Counted from the first letter of the stretch, positions 44,310 through 56,312 are shown. The stretch: DNA of 64,000 nt from Skeletonema tropicum (GCA_037178625.1 CM074127.1:5208001-5272000); one strand, 5' to 3'. Translations and numbers: made by a program. The notes: a model not told the origin generated them from the sequence alone.

Positions 44310-46985
44310 TTACACAGCACTCATATTATATTCCCCATTGCCATTGCTGCCATTCTCCACTGATGCCCCACCAGCCCTGTTTTGAATCAAACTCTGCTGC
44401 TTCTTCTGTTCATTGGCAATCAATCCTTGCAACATATGCAGTTTGGATGTATCCACACCACTGCCAGTAGTTCCCGGTTCATATCCCTCTTTGATATCAC
44501 CACCTCCTCTTCCAGTAATACCCGCACCAACAACACCCCCAGCAATACCCGCTCCCATTCCTCCTCCTCCTCCACCTCCCATGTTGTCATCAAACGTAGA
44601 TTCAATCTTTCCATCAAACGTTGGATTATTCCCCATTGAAAATACACTCCCCATAGAATCACGTCTACCAACATTCGTCGTGGGAAGGTAGGGCATAAAC
44701 CCAAGTGAGGTACGACGCATCCCCAACGAGTTATTCAATGGGCCTGCTGCTCCCTGTGACGCTGCAGCCATGGCCGCCATTGCAGCATTGTTATCACCTC
44801 CACCTACTCCACCTACACCATGATGATGACCACCTACACCTCCTCCTGCTCCTCCCAACATGTTCATTCCATTCATTCCCATAAGTCCCTGTGAATGATG
44901 ATTCGCCGAGGCTGCTAACAGAGAATTATTCATCATGGCATTCCCTCCCGCCATGGCCGCTGCCATACCATTACTTGCCGCTGCTGCTCCTGCACCCAAA
45001 AGAGACGCAGCAGCAGCATTGTTTGACATGAAGGATGACATATCCATCATTTGATTCGTTTGTTGCTGATGATGTTGTTGCTGCTGCTGCTGCTGCATCT
45101 GCTGTTGTTGCAACAATTGCAATTTCATCGCTTGCATTTGTTGCAATTGCATTTCGAGTCCTGCAGCAGAAGAAGTAGACGAAGAAGAGTTTGGACCGGA
45201 GGGGGATGTCGTCGAAGTGGCATTGGCTCCTCCTCCGGAGGCTGAGGATCCTACCTGCTTTGCAATCACTTGTGCTTGTGCTTGTGATGCTGCTGCTGCG
45301 GCTAGCTGTGCATCACCATTTCCACCACCACCTTCACCTTTCATACCTACAACACCACCACTAGTTCCATCTTTACCACCACCACCACCACCACCTTGCT
45401 GCTGCTGCTGCTGTTGTTGTTGTTGACCCTGCTGCCTCGACAACAAATCACGTACCTCCGGTTTCAACTGCGAATAAAACTGCCTCGTCCTCTCCTCATC
45501 CTTACGTGCATTCCTTCGTCGGTGTCCCCCATCCATCGTTTGACATAATTCTGGATCGTCTCGACGGAATTTATCATGGGAGTAGATGGACATTTCCTTT
45601 TCGGATTGGTTGTTGTTGTTGTTGTTGTTGGACGAAGAGTTGTTGTTGTTGTTGGAGTTGGAGGAAGTGTTGGCTGTGTTGAGTGGGAGGGAGTAGTGTT
45701 TGAAGCCCCATCGGTTGAGTTTGCGTGTCTATTATTTGATTGAGAGAGAGAGAGTAGTACAAGAAGTTGAAGATGATATCAATACAGTTAGCAAACGAAT
45801 CAAATCAATACAATACAATCACACTACAACAACACCATACACATCACACACTTATCCACTCACAAAACTAGTATACTTGGCCTCCTTAAAATAAACCGGC
45901 AAAACCTTCTCCACCAACAATTTCGAATCCACAATACAAAAGCTTCGTCCATTGGGCATCCACCGTATCGAACTTTGACACTCCTTCAATGAAAGGATGT
46001 TCATTAGTTTCATGGCAAAGGTTTGTTTGTGCTTATTTTTGGATTTTTTGGGTGGGATTAGTAGGAGTGGTCCGTTTGGTTGAGACGTATTGGTGGTAGT
46101 AGTGGAAGCTGATTTGTCCATCATTCCGGCAGCATTTGGGCTGAGTCCATTGGTAGTAAGAGGATTGGAAGCAGCCGAATTGAAATTCATATTAATCATG
46201 AAGGAATTCATATCGGTAGCACCACCCATGTGAACGGTCGATGGGAGGGCTGGTGCAGTAGTAGCTCCTCCGGTGGTGAGACTGTTGCGACGTGAGGCTG
46301 TGTTGCTACTACCACCGGTACCACCGTTGATGCTACCACCAGTACCACCACCAGCAATACTGTTGTTGGCAGAGACATTGGCTCCTTGTTGCTGTTGTTG
46401 TTGTTGCAAACTTGCCATCATGGCCATTGCTGCACTCACACTCCCATTGCCAACACTTAGATTTCCCATTTGAAGTTGTTGACGCTGCAACAAGTTCAGC
46501 AAATTGGCCTGATGATGTTGCTGCTGCTGTTGTTGTTGAGCAGCAGCGGCAACGGATGCCTCAGTGGAAGTTGAAGCAAGTGATGCCTTGGAGGTGCGAC
46601 GGTAGACATCCCCATCACTTTCTTCTGTAGCACTGTTGTTGTCATTGTTGTTGTCGGTAGTAGTAGTAGTAGGGAGGTTGTTACCAAGAGGTGGCACGGC
46701 GGTACCGTCAGCACCACCACCGGAAGAAGTCATCCCTTGAGATTGTTGTTGCGAAGGTGCTCCTCCTCCACCTCTCTGATTGTCATCCTCATCATCCTCA
46801 CCACCACCACGAACTCCTCGAAGCAACTGATTCGATGCTGTTCCAGAGAGTAATGCAAAGCGGTCATTATAGCCTCCACCGCCGCCTCCTCCTCCTCCAC
46901 CACTAGTAGTCATTGATGGCATAATGGATGGTACAAATGTTGCTACGTTTAGATTTTTCAAATCGTTGTTACTGTTGAAATTCAT
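44310..46985 (-). CDS. Heat-shock-factor-type transcription factor with long homopolymer tracts
   Basis: Exons 46985-45864 and 45728-44310 joined over a 135-nt intron (GTGAGT...ATAG) lying inside the DNA-binding domain: ...KEAKYTSF|TRKLNRWGFKHYSL. 846 residues. The HSF domain starts near residue 321 (TFAMKLMNILSLKECQSSIR; WMPNGRSFCIVD; FKEAKYTSF, TRKLNRWGF with the recognition-helix residues) and closes with YSHDKFRRDDPELC. Two oddities: the domain lies behind a ~320-residue Gly/Asn/Ser/Gln-rich N terminus, and its wing loop carries an Asn/Ser run of ~25 residues. The C terminus is poly-Gln, poly-Gly, Met- and Asn-rich. HSFs are the largest regulator family in diatoms. It probably acts in the nucleus; target genes unknown. 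Confidence 0.9.
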
Positions 46986-47918
46986 CTCTACCTTGACACC
47001 TTCTTATATTAGAGTAGTAGAGTAGTAGAGTAGAGAGATGTGTACTCTTCTAGTATAGAGAGTAATTTTCTAAATAAGCTTTAGAGTAGTAGAGTAGAGA
47101 GAGGAGAATATAATCGTAACGTGATCGATGCTAGTATGTGATTGTCTTTTTTATATGTCCTGGGTCCTGGTGCTCAAGTCAAAGTTGTGTGATTGTCATG
47201 TGAAGAGGGTTGAGAGGTGGGGTACTGCAAAAGAAATTTTGTCTGCATGACAAACTCCAACGAGTCGTTGCGTTCAAACAACACGATAATTATGGCGTTT
47301 CCATCAAAGAGACATTTCTTCTTACCTCATTGTCATGACCACGTTGAACTTCCGGAAGTGCCCTTGACAGATGCTGGGTTTAGATCAGCCTTGAACAGTA
47401 TCGAATGTGTCTCACGAAACCACGTCAGTATTGTTTGGCTAGTTTATTTATATGGTGTGGGTAATGGAAGAAGTTGAATGACGGTTTTGAGGTTGTGTTG
47501 GTGTCCTAGTAGTCTAGATGACGATGTGAATTTACTAGATATCAAGTAGAGAGATTTAAAGGGTTATCCTTTGCCAGTGAGACGCCACCTGCTACAAGTC
47601 ATTTTAGCGATTTTAGCGATGATCCCGGTATCCTTTTCACTTGTCAATTGAATTGGGGGGTTCCCCCCGCCCGTCAAGTTGAACACTTTCCACTTTTGTG
47701 AGTCACATTTTTTTACTCTTCCTCTTTTCCTCACAAAATGAGCTCCGCACTCTGCACAGTATATTTGTATCACTTAGGAAATTTTAGGTAGATGTTGCAT
47801 TATCGCTACCTCTAGACATCATTGAACCAACAATTGGAGTCTTCATACTTACGCCGGAGTTCACTCTGCACAAACAAACTGATTACACTGTGAAAGACTG
47901 CGTTATTGTAGAAAAGAT
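46986..47918. promoter_or_regulatory. Divergent upstream region with TAG-rich microsatellite
   Basis: 933 bp between the starts of the HSF gene (-) and the methyltransferase gene (+). A degenerate tagagtag(tag) microsatellite runs at ~47005-47100 close to the HSF start. Small open frames at 47217-47477 (+) and 47564-47773 (-) have no recognisable domain, although the latter has one CAEC-type pair. Confidence 0.4.
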
Positions 47919-48887
47919 ATGAATATGATGCTGTACTTCATACTATTCGTGGCATCATCATCCCTGAAGTATGTGTCCGCCTTTTCTTCTTCTAGCAGCA
48001 ATACGAACAACAAACGCACAACGCCGCCACCGCCAATAAACCTACAACAGCAACAACGGCGTCAATTTCTGTCCTCCATAATAGTTAGCTCATCCATCGT
48101 CATCCAACCAACAACACAAGCCGCCAATGCAGCAATTAGAGATCCAAAAACAGGAATATTACTCCCCTCTGTGGGAGAAATTGAATCATCTATACCACAA
48201 ACATGGGATGAGGAAGATAATCCCTTCACATCACTATCCGAAAGCGTTTCGTTCTCAAGGTTGGATGCATCCGATGATAAGATATTCTATGCAGAGCCCA
48301 GATTTGTAGAGCATGTGGATCCACAAGCGGTGGATTCAATAACATCCTATGTTAGTGATAGGCTACTCCGCAATGGTGACGCGGTATTAGACTTGTGTTC
48401 TAGTTGGACAAGTCACATTGCACCAGAAAAAAAGTTGGACTTGTCGAGAGTTGCTGGATTGGGAATGAATGCAAAAGAGTTGGAAGCGAATACGGCACTG
48501 ACGGAATGGACTGTGCAAGATTTAAATGGGAACAAGAATGTTAGGTTACCATATGAAAGTGATAGTTTTGATGTGGTAATGTGTCAATTGAGTATTGATT
48601 ACTTGATCCATCCCCTGGAAGTGATGAAGGAGGTTGCTCGTGTGCTCAAGCCTGGAGGAAAAGTGGCTGTTATAATATCAAATCGATTATTCTTGACAAA
48701 GGCGGTGGGGTTGTGGACAGGCTCAGATGATATTGAACATGCGTATACGGTTGGAAGTTACCTGCGTTATTGTGGTGGTGGGTTTAGTGATATAAAAGCA
48801 GAGGACTTGTCGACAAGGAAGAAGAATGGAAAAGAGCGTATGATTGTTGGTGATCCATTGTATGTGATCACTGCTACAAAGTCGTAA
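47919..48887 (+). CDS. SAM-dependent methyltransferase, predicted thylakoid-lumen protein
   Basis: 322 residues, intronless. The N terminus reads as a stacked targeting signal: a hydrophobic signal peptide ending VSA|F (cleavage before Phe22, the diatom plastid rule), a Ser/Asn/Pro transit stretch, then a twin-Arg motif RRQFLSS at 47-53 with a hydrophobic core and an ANA|A site near 71, typical of Tat export to the thylakoid lumen. The mature part is a class I methyltransferase: motif I-like AVLDLCSSWTSH near 153-165, the acidic block DSFDVVMCQLSIDYL and the post-motif VARVLKPGGKVAVIISNRLF. Motif I lacks the usual GxGxG, but this WTSH-type version occurs in a plastid-related methyltransferase-like group. 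Substrate unknown. Confidence 0.82.
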   Translation: MNMMLYFILFVASSSLKYVSAFSSSSSNTNNKRTTPPPPINLQQQQRRQFLSSIIVSSSIVIQPTTQAANAAIRDPKTGILLPSVGEIESSIPQTWDEEDNPFTSLSESVSFSRLDASDDKIFYAEPRFVEHVDPQAVDSITSYVSDRLLRNGDAVLDLCSSWTSHIAPEKKLDLSRVAGLGMNAKELEANTALTEWTVQDLNGNKNVRLPYESDSFDVVMCQLSIDYLIHPLEVMKEVARVLKPGGKVAVIISNRLFLTKAVGLWTGSDDIEHAYTVGSYLRYCGGGFSDIKAEDLSTRKKNGKERMIVGDPLYVITATKS

Positions 48888-49104
48888 TGCACTTTTTCTT
48901 GATACTACTCCTATTTCATGTTAGATAACTTTGGCATCGAAACATTGTGCCTTTAAGGCAAAGAAATGGCAACCCTAGTGAGATGCTGCAACTTTGCTTT
49001 CTTGTTGTAGTGATCAGGATAAGTTAGAGACTCTGAACAGGTCTAGTAGGCTGCTGCAGCTCTTTTACTTAGATAGTAAAGTAACAATTGCAAGTAAGAA
49101 TGAT

Positions 49105-49974
49105 TTAGTATGTATCTTTATCATCTTCAATCTCATGTGCAGAAACGCCTCTTCTCACAGCATTGGCAACCTTGCTCCTTGCAGAAGAATCGGCATACTT
49201 CCCAATATGCTCCAAATAACGATCCTTGTCGGGCAATGTCCTCTTCACCGCCTCCAACGAAAAGACATGATCAAACCACTCCTTGTACGCATGCAACTCA
49301 GGATCGTCGCACGGAATAGCATACTCCTCTCCTCTGTAATGTTCAAAGATGTAGTATCGGAAAGCCCATGGCAATAATGAAATGTCCGCGTTGGAAAGTC
49401 GACCATCGCCTAGAAATGTTTTGCCATCCCCATTCTTTTCAATCTCTCTTGAGAATGCCTTTAGTCCGCTCACGAGTTTGTTAAAATTTTCCATACGCTC
49501 CCCTTCGTCTTTGCGGACTAATACACCATAATATGGTGAACAGCATTCTCTGTTCACTTTATCGGCCCAATACCGACACTTTGCAGCAAGGTAGGGATCA
49601 GACGGTACAAGCCGCTGTTGTTCGTCTGCATTTGCAATAGCATCAATGTAATCGATAGTAATCAGTGATTCATACACACTCTTTTCTTCAATCGGTTTGC
49701 CCTCCTCATCCAAAGGTATTAATGTAGGCACTAACCCTGAAGGATTGCACCGTGTCAATTCATCTGCTTTCCAATGATACCACCACTCTTTTCCCGTGCC
49801 GGTGACATTTTTCTCATCTTTTCTCTGCTCCCAACCCAATGCTTCCTGCCATTCATACTCGACGCGGCCTGCGTGATGCTCGAGAGCTACCGTCGCTCGA
49901 TGTGCATATGGACAAAACCATGCGCTTAGGTAGCGTAGCTTTGGCACTGCTTGCTTAGCAGATTGTGATGCCAT
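49105..49974 (-). CDS. Glutathione S-transferase, Cys-type (omega/lambda-like)
   Basis: 289 residues, no intron. Thioredoxin-fold N-terminal domain: RYLSAWFCPYAHRATVALEH with CPYA at 21-24, the Cys-active motif of omega- and lambda-type enzymes, then NPSGLVPTLIPLD with the cis-Pro and a KSVYESLITIDYID Glu-Ser pair for glutathione binding. The helical C-terminal domain has FLGDGRLSNADISLLPWAFR, the N-capping SNADI motif. Such enzymes act as thiol transferases or dehydroascorbate reductases, usually in the cytosol. The start codon lies only 86 bp from the outward-facing LTR of the retroelement at 50061, which therefore occupies most of its promoter region. Confidence 0.92.
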   Translation of the reverse strand: MASQSAKQAVPKLRYLSAWFCPYAHRATVALEHHAGRVEYEWQEALGWEQRKDEKNVTGTGKEWWYHWKADELTRCNPSGLVPTLIPLDEEGKPIEEKSVYESLITIDYIDAIANADEQQRLVPSDPYLAAKCRYWADKVNRECCSPYYGVLVRKDEGERMENFNKLVSGLKAFSREIEKNGDGKTFLGDGRLSNADISLLPWAFRYYIFEHYRGEEYAIPCDDPELHAYKEWFDHVFSLEAVKRTLPDKDRYLEHIGKYADSSARSKVANAVRRGVSAHEIEDDKDTY

Positions 49975-50060
49975 GGTTTAATATTATGTTTTCGTGGTGC
50001 AGGCTGCAGGCTGTTGCGCCGCTGTTTCAAATAAAACTTGTGGTGATGGACAGGCAAGCG

Positions 50061-50235
50061 CGATTCGTTTCTCACACTACGTTAATGATTACGTAATATA
50101 CAGACTAATCAGTACTACTGCGATAACATCAACTAATAATATATAAATACATGGTAAGGATACATAACAAGGATAAAGATGGTGAGAAGTGAGTGATCGT
50201 CTAAGGGAATGAGACGTTCCGTGCTACACGAAACG
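50061..50235 (-). repeat. LTR (3' LTR of the minus-oriented element)
   Basis: 175 bp. It is identical to 56313-56485 except for a 2-bp ta indel (aatatataaatac versus aatataaatac) and has short inverted ends (cgtttc near the start, gaaacg at the end). Its outer end points at the GST start codon 86 bp away, in the same transcriptional direction. Confidence 0.92.
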
Positions 50236-50302
50236 CTCCCCGTGAATTGTAAGCTTACGCTTGCGATTCATAAAGCTAAGTCTCATTTCATTGGAAATCT
50301 TC

Positions 50303-50888
50303 TCATCCATTATCGTGCACTGATTTTGGGTAATATATGAAGTCGTTGAAGAAAGTTGAATCCTCTTGTATGAAGGTAATTTCTTCTTGAGTGTGTCCGA
50401 GTAGTTGACTCGTTGACTCCGTCCAGGAGGTATTATCGACATTGTAAAATTCTCGTTGCGGTATACTCCCCCTTGATGATAAGGTGTCGGCTCCAAGATT
50501 TGTAGATTCAACCGTACTCTGCTTCTTGTGAATTGAACGATAAGATTCTGATCCTCGCCTTCTCTCCCAACAGAACAGGTATTTCCGCTGGGTCTTCCTC
50601 AATCGTCTCCCGTAAAAATTCTTCCAATCTGTGCTATGTTTTGGGGCTTCTTCGACATGCATTATAGACGTAGCAAGTCTCCTATCTGGATACCTGTCCA
50701 GGTAACGTATAATTCCGTAAATAGCTTTCGAGGTGTCCAAGACGAAGTGCGGTCATGTATTGTGTCATGATGACGACATCAATCTGAATATAAATGCGTC
50801 CAAATCCAATCGATCGAAGCATTCCCATGATCTGTTGATATCTAGTTGGACACTGTTTTAACTTCTCCCCGTTGGCCGCTGGGTGCAT
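50303..50888 (-). pseudogene. Ty1/copia reverse transcriptase end and RNase H remnant (CoDi-like)
   Basis: Two shifted frames on the minus strand. The first (50888-50682) has RYQQIMGMLRSIGFGRIYIQ followed by a degenerate GHLE block, matching the YQ.LIG.LRW..ELGRIDI...GHLE stretch typical of diatom CoDi polyproteins. The second (50740-50303) has HSTDWKNFYG and KKQSTVESTNLGA, matching the DWxDFYG and KRQ.TVESS RNase H blocks. Frame breaks and missing catalytic parts make it dead. Confidence 0.8.
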
Positions 50889-52919
50889 TCAGCCCAATAT
50901 GATGACCGGTATTAATGTATGCTTGGATTCCCTCGGCACCAAATCTGGCAACATGTTTTGATCATGCTTGCGGTCAAAATGATCCCTATATACCGGCTGG
51001 ATCAATCTTCACCAGCCTCTACGGTCTCCCCGTAAACGAAAATACCTTTCAATGTACGTCCTTTCAATGTAACCCCTCAGATGCATCGCGGTCCTGTATG
51101 CCCGAGTGTCACGAGATGCTTTGATCAAAATTGATCGTCGTACAGAAATGAGTTGCTGGTATCTTTACCTCTTTCACCGCTTTAGTCCGGTGACTAGTTC
51201 TAGCGTTCTGGATACTTAATTGATTGAGTTCTCTCTCCTCCTTCTCATTCATCGTGTTGTCTCAGAGGCTCTTGCCATGTCCTTCTTCCTGCCCGAGGTC
51301 GTTTATTATTCTCTCAGAGCTTAATCATCACCTCGTTCGGGTTCTTGGTTCTTGGTAGGATGTCGTTTACGTTGACCGATATTAACTCATAATGGATGAT
51401 GGATTGTGTCCCTAATCGCGTGTCTTGAGAGTGACTCTTCATCCTGTATACACCTTTGGCAAGCATAGTTCTGTACGTTGTAAATCATGTTACGCATAGT
51501 GGCAAATCTTCACTTCATTCCCTTTATCTTCACTATCTCAAGTGATTCTAACTCCGAGCCACGTTCTCACTTAAATTCAAGCGTGCGTTGCCCATACAAA
51601 AAATTCGTGGCCGGTACGTCTAATGGCAGTTTTGTACATGAGGTAAGCATTGTCCCGTGGGTGACAGATCTGGATCTGTACCTGTGCTGTTTTACCCAAA
51701 CTTTGATGCGTTTGGCTGTTCAAGGAGTCGTTTCCTCGCAACCTCTTCTATGTTCCGATATGTGTCGCCTGTATTGCTTGTGTAACATGTGGGATGTCGT
51801 GTTTCCAGAGTCAGCATGTGACTTCCTTGGTATGTTGGTGTTGGCTCTCCTGCTATTGCCTCATCACCTCTCGCATATCTCTACATCTTTAAGTCGGCCT
51901 CTTGTTGTCGTGGTTATATCGCCTCGTTTAAGTCGGTCTCTTGTTTTCGTGGTTATATCGCCTCGTTCAAGTCGTTTAAATTTGTGCATCAAATTGTCCA
52001 GTGCGTCTCTAGTTCAACTCGCATTAGCCTGGCCTATATCTCGTGTTTCAGCATCACGAGCGAGAGGTATATCACTCATATTCTCCTCGTATGCCGAGTC
52101 TTTTGTTGGTCGAGTTGGTGATTGGTCGCATCAGTCTCTTGAAGTCTGTGGTGGCTTTACTCCATCTACCACAATTGACATCTAACCGTCCGAGATAACC
52201 TATCGATGGCACCCCGTACTCTGTCAGACCTTCTCCCTTCTCTTGCCGTTTGAGATTGGTCTCACCTGATATATTCAAAATCATTTGCAGCTCCATTATC
52301 GTTTGATAATATGAATTTGTGATCCCTAGTCTGAGTGTCCTACTACAAGTAGGTCGATGCGAGCCTAGTTGTTGTTGTCGTCTCATACTAAGAAGGCTTA
52401 TTGTCGATGCATCTAGAATCGTCTCCAAATGTATTAGGGCGCTCCTGCAGTGCTTGTCATGCAATTGCTCTCAAGTATTGTCAGCAGTCACCTCAACTGC
52501 GGGTCCTACGCGTGGTCTTAACGTCCTAGTTTCATGGAACTCACTGACAATAACCACTAAGCTATCGAGTCGGCTTGTCGGAAATGTTTTGCTCTGCTCT
52601 GCTAACGCAATTATGCCCATGTAAGTTATCACGGTGTTCACACCATAGTTATCATGATACAAGTTCAACTTGATGCTATATAGCCGCTCTGTGGGTCATC
52701 CAATCTTTCTCATGTTGCTTCCATTCGACCCGACCAAGGCCCAAGGCGTTCTTCAATATCATTTCTTCATTTGCGCTCTTCCGCCGATATCTTGGTCTGT
52801 ACTACCTCGTTGATTTCCTCTGCCACTGTGTCGGGTGATAAGACGTGCATCACGTTCTTCCTAGCTTGACATCTGGCGTTTAATCCACATTCATCAATCT
52901 GCCTCGTCTATGCCATCTC

Positions 52920-53030
52920 TTTTATCTGACTCTTCTTCTCTGTCTCTCTTATCTGCCTCTTCTTCTCTGTCTCGTTTATCTGCCTCTTCTTCTCTGTCTC
53001 GTTTATCTGCCTCTTCTGTGCCATCTTGGG
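52920..53030. repeat. 27-bp pyrimidine-rich tandem array
   Basis: About four copies of a 27-bp unit, atctgcctcttcttctctgt plus ctcgttt, inside the retroelement interior. It lies close to smaller duplications at 51885-51975 and 53210-53475 (for example gtacatttgttcgtccctt and cgcagggcgtttctccacc). Confidence 0.85.
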
Positions 53031-55375
53031 AATGTCAAGTATCAATATTCTCCCCTGCTTGACATTCAATTATTGGTCTACACGAGGTATTGCTGCCCCT
53101 TCTTGATCCTATCGAGTGTCTCCCGGTCTTGGATGTCGACCCGTCTCCAGTTCAGTGCGCATTGTTTTCACCATGTTGTTCAATCGTCCTTCACTCTGGA
53201 CTCCTCATTGGTAAGATGCTATGGAGTATTTCGTTATGCCTTGGTAGTCATGGCTCGTACATTTGTTCGTCCCTTATTCTCGTACATTTGTTTGTCCCTT
53301 GTCCGCAGGGCGTTTCTCCACCAATCTATTCTCTTCAGCTTTGTTTCTCCTTTGCCGCAGGGCGTTTCTCCACCAATCTAGATTAGATTATCATCCGCTC
53401 ATCATGATGGATAGTAACGTCCTTGTCTGCGGTCCGTTCTTCAAACTAACTCCTCGGCTCATCATGATGGATAATAACGTCCGCGGTCGTGTTGTTCTGG
53501 CTATATCCAATTTCTTGTCTTTTACACCTTGTCATAGACTACGGCTTGTATTCGCGCCCGCTGTTATCAAAGCGATACAGCTCGTACTATATATTGGCTA
53601 CGCTTATACTGAGGGATCTTTTGCCAAGATGAGGTCTTCCTATTTCTTGACATCTCAACCACATCAAGCCTGCGATTCAAAATAAGAATGTTTGTCGATT
53701 GTTAATATTTGTGTTCGCTTCCGATTCACTTTGAATGCCCGTGCACCATTACACGCATCTAATATTTGCTCCGTCATAGAGTTCCGGAGTAACCAACTCT
53801 GTTGCTACGATCTTCTGTACGCCGATCCCAAGGTATATTGTATGTACAACATCATGGAATTTGTCTTTGTCCCTGTCTCATCACATGGCATGAAGCTACT
53901 CCCTATCAAGTACTTGTTGACAAGCCGTTTCTTGTCATGATCGAGTTGCCACCTATTCCTTATTTTTACAGCAAGTGCTGTCCATTTCTCTCTTTCTCTC
54001 CCTCTCCCTTCCTGGAGGAAGAGTTGTTAGATGAAACACTCTGTGCCATTCTCTCCCCATCTTTCTCGCAACATCATGGAGCTCTGTCTGCGGGTGTGCT
54101 GTACTCAATTTAGGGGATGCCATTCACTGATCTGGTTTGACCGGAGATAAAGGGATGTTCACACGAATTGTGCCAAAGTACTTGCACATACATATCATCA
54201 GAGTAACTATCACGCCGGTCGGCTCAAAATGCCATAACCTTAAATGTCATAGCTTTGCTGTAACTGTAAGCGTTCAAGCATTCATCTTGTGTTTCAGTTT
54301 CACATTGCTTATATTCATGTCTTGAGATCAACCTCTTCCCGGCTTCCATTTGTAATCGACTTCTCATGCAGAGCAGTCCCGAATACTATTCTCACATTTA
54401 TGCCCTCAAAAGGATTTTTATTCATACTTGTCGTGGTTAACGTTTGATCTCATTCTCAAGCAGGGATGCTTGTATTTCTGATAGTATCTTGTCTCCGATT
54501 CCATGTCAGATCTCTCCATGAGGTTTTGGATAGTGTACTTGGCATCCGTGACGTGCAACCTATTATATTACCAGCCCGTGTTCATTACCGTGAGCACTCT
54601 CGTTCTGGCCCGATAAGTCAGATCTCTATGATCTCTCAGAGTTTATGTGCATCTGTTGGTTAACCGCTGTTCTTGCTATTCATCTGTCTCTTAGTCCTGC
54701 TCAGTTTTCTTCGGTATTCTACTCCTCGTATACGGCAGTTGTCCTCTATCGGACTGTCTTCCTGTATATCAAAGGCTTCACGTTGATTATCGTGTTCGAC
54801 ATCTCTCCTCTAGAGTATCTCCCCTCAGCTTTCGTCCGAGGTGCGGCCACTCTAATCCAACTAATATGACATAGTTAACGGTGACCCTATCTTCTGGGTG
54901 CACATTAGTTTTCATCTACTACTCTGGCCTTTTCAGCTCTCTTGTCGTCTCTCGTACAAAATATTTCTATCTCTCTTCATGACCAATCACAATCCCTATT
55001 CTTTTTCATTCCCGACCGATCATGTTCCCTATTCTTTTCCGCTTACCAACATTACAGGCACTCCGGCCGTCTCACTTTATGCCAGGCACTCCGGCCATCT
55101 TTTCTCCGTCAGGCACTTCGACCATGACTATTACTATTTATGCTCTCGTTCAGGTGTTTGCCTCACCACTTACTCGATCTATTTCATTCTTTCCTATTCT
55201 AGGCTCCGCTGGCCCCACCTCCTGGTGGTATTTCTCTTTCTTCTCCAACGACGCGGTGGCACTTTGCCATTTACGTTTACTTTTCCTCTATCTCTCCAAG
55301 AATGCGGCGGCATTTTGCCATTGACTGTTACATCGTTAATATTCTCTGTTATCCCTATTCCATTCGTGATCCTGC

Positions 55376-55512
55376 TGGCTCCTTGCAGCGATATTCTTTA
55401 CTATTCCCTATCTGCTGGCTCCTTGCAGCAATTTCTCGTGTTACCACTGGCTCCTTGCAGCAATTTCCGTCGCCCTTGGCTCCTTGCAGGGTCTATACTG
55501 GCTCCTTGCAGT
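55376..55512. repeat. ctggctccttgcag dispersed array (5 copies)
   Basis: Five copies of ctggctccttgcag (first base t in one copy) separated by 16-24 bp of varied sequence. Open frames across it on either strand are a product of composition. Confidence 0.85.
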
Positions 55513-55610
55513 ATTTCTGTTCTTCCGATCACCCCTCCTGGGTGATTATCCGTATGTTTCCGTTTCCACACCCCGCCTGGGTGATATATGGGTTTCCTTG
55601 TTTCCACACC

Positions 55611-55885
55611 GCAGGATCTGCTCCTGGGTGATATTTTGCCGCACCGCAGGATCCGCTCCTGGGTGATATTTTGCCGCACCGCAGGATCAGCTCCTGGGTG
55701 ATATTTTGCCGCACCGCAGGATCAGCTCCTGGGTGATATTTTGCCGCACCGCAGGATCCGCTCCTGGGTGATATTTTGCCGCACCGCAGGATCAGCTCCT
55801 GGGTGATATTTTGCCGCACCGCAGGATCCGCTCCTGGGTGATATTTTGCCGCACCGCAGGATCAGCTCCTGGGTGATATCTGTTT
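55611..55885. repeat. 35-bp minisatellite, 8 copies
   Basis: Eight units start at 55611, 55646, 55681, 55716, 55751, 55786, 55821 and 55856. They are nearly identical except for one variable triplet after gcaggat (ctg, ccg or cag). The last unit is cut after gggtgatat. Units abut directly with no spacers, so this is a tandem minisatellite. Confidence 0.95.
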
Positions 55886-56312
55886 CCAGCTCCACGTCTA
55901 TAGTGGTGCCTATCCGTCAATAGTTAGTTTGGGCCAATTCCTTTTATGCAGACGGGGGCATTCCTCCCCAGCAGGGCCGATTTATTTATCGCCAGCATTC
56001 CTCGGCGATGGTTGTTGATATCCCAGGTGTCCTTACTGGAGGGCCAATTATTATGCCGGCGTCCTCGGCAATTCATTATATCGATATCGAATCTCTTTCC
56101 TCCTTTCCTCCCGCATTCCTCGGCAAATTCTTATCGCTCCTCCCAGTCAAATATAACCTCAGTGAACTGGTTCCATTTCCTCATACTTATTATGTCCGCG
56201 TTCCTCCCCGTCGGAGAATAGAATAAATATTGTCATCATTTTCTCCCCGTATTCTATTCTTTTCGAACGCTGCCATCGTAGATACAGCCGTGAGAATGGC
56301 TGTCTGATAAAC

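Noticed and set aside
47564..47773. 69-residue minus-strand frame with a CAEC pair
   Set aside because: Only one Cys pair, with no second half of a zinc site and no homologous look; probably chance.
51487..55545. Many long plus-strand open frames rich in Ser, Leu, Phe and Pro
   Set aside because: The plus strand here is C/T-rich, which removes stop codons by composition. The frames overlap each other, show no motif, and lie antisense to a copia remnant.
55611..55885. Regular 35-bp repeats resembling a CRISPR array
   Set aside because: Units abut with no spacers, there are no cas genes and the DNA is eukaryotic; it is a minisatellite.
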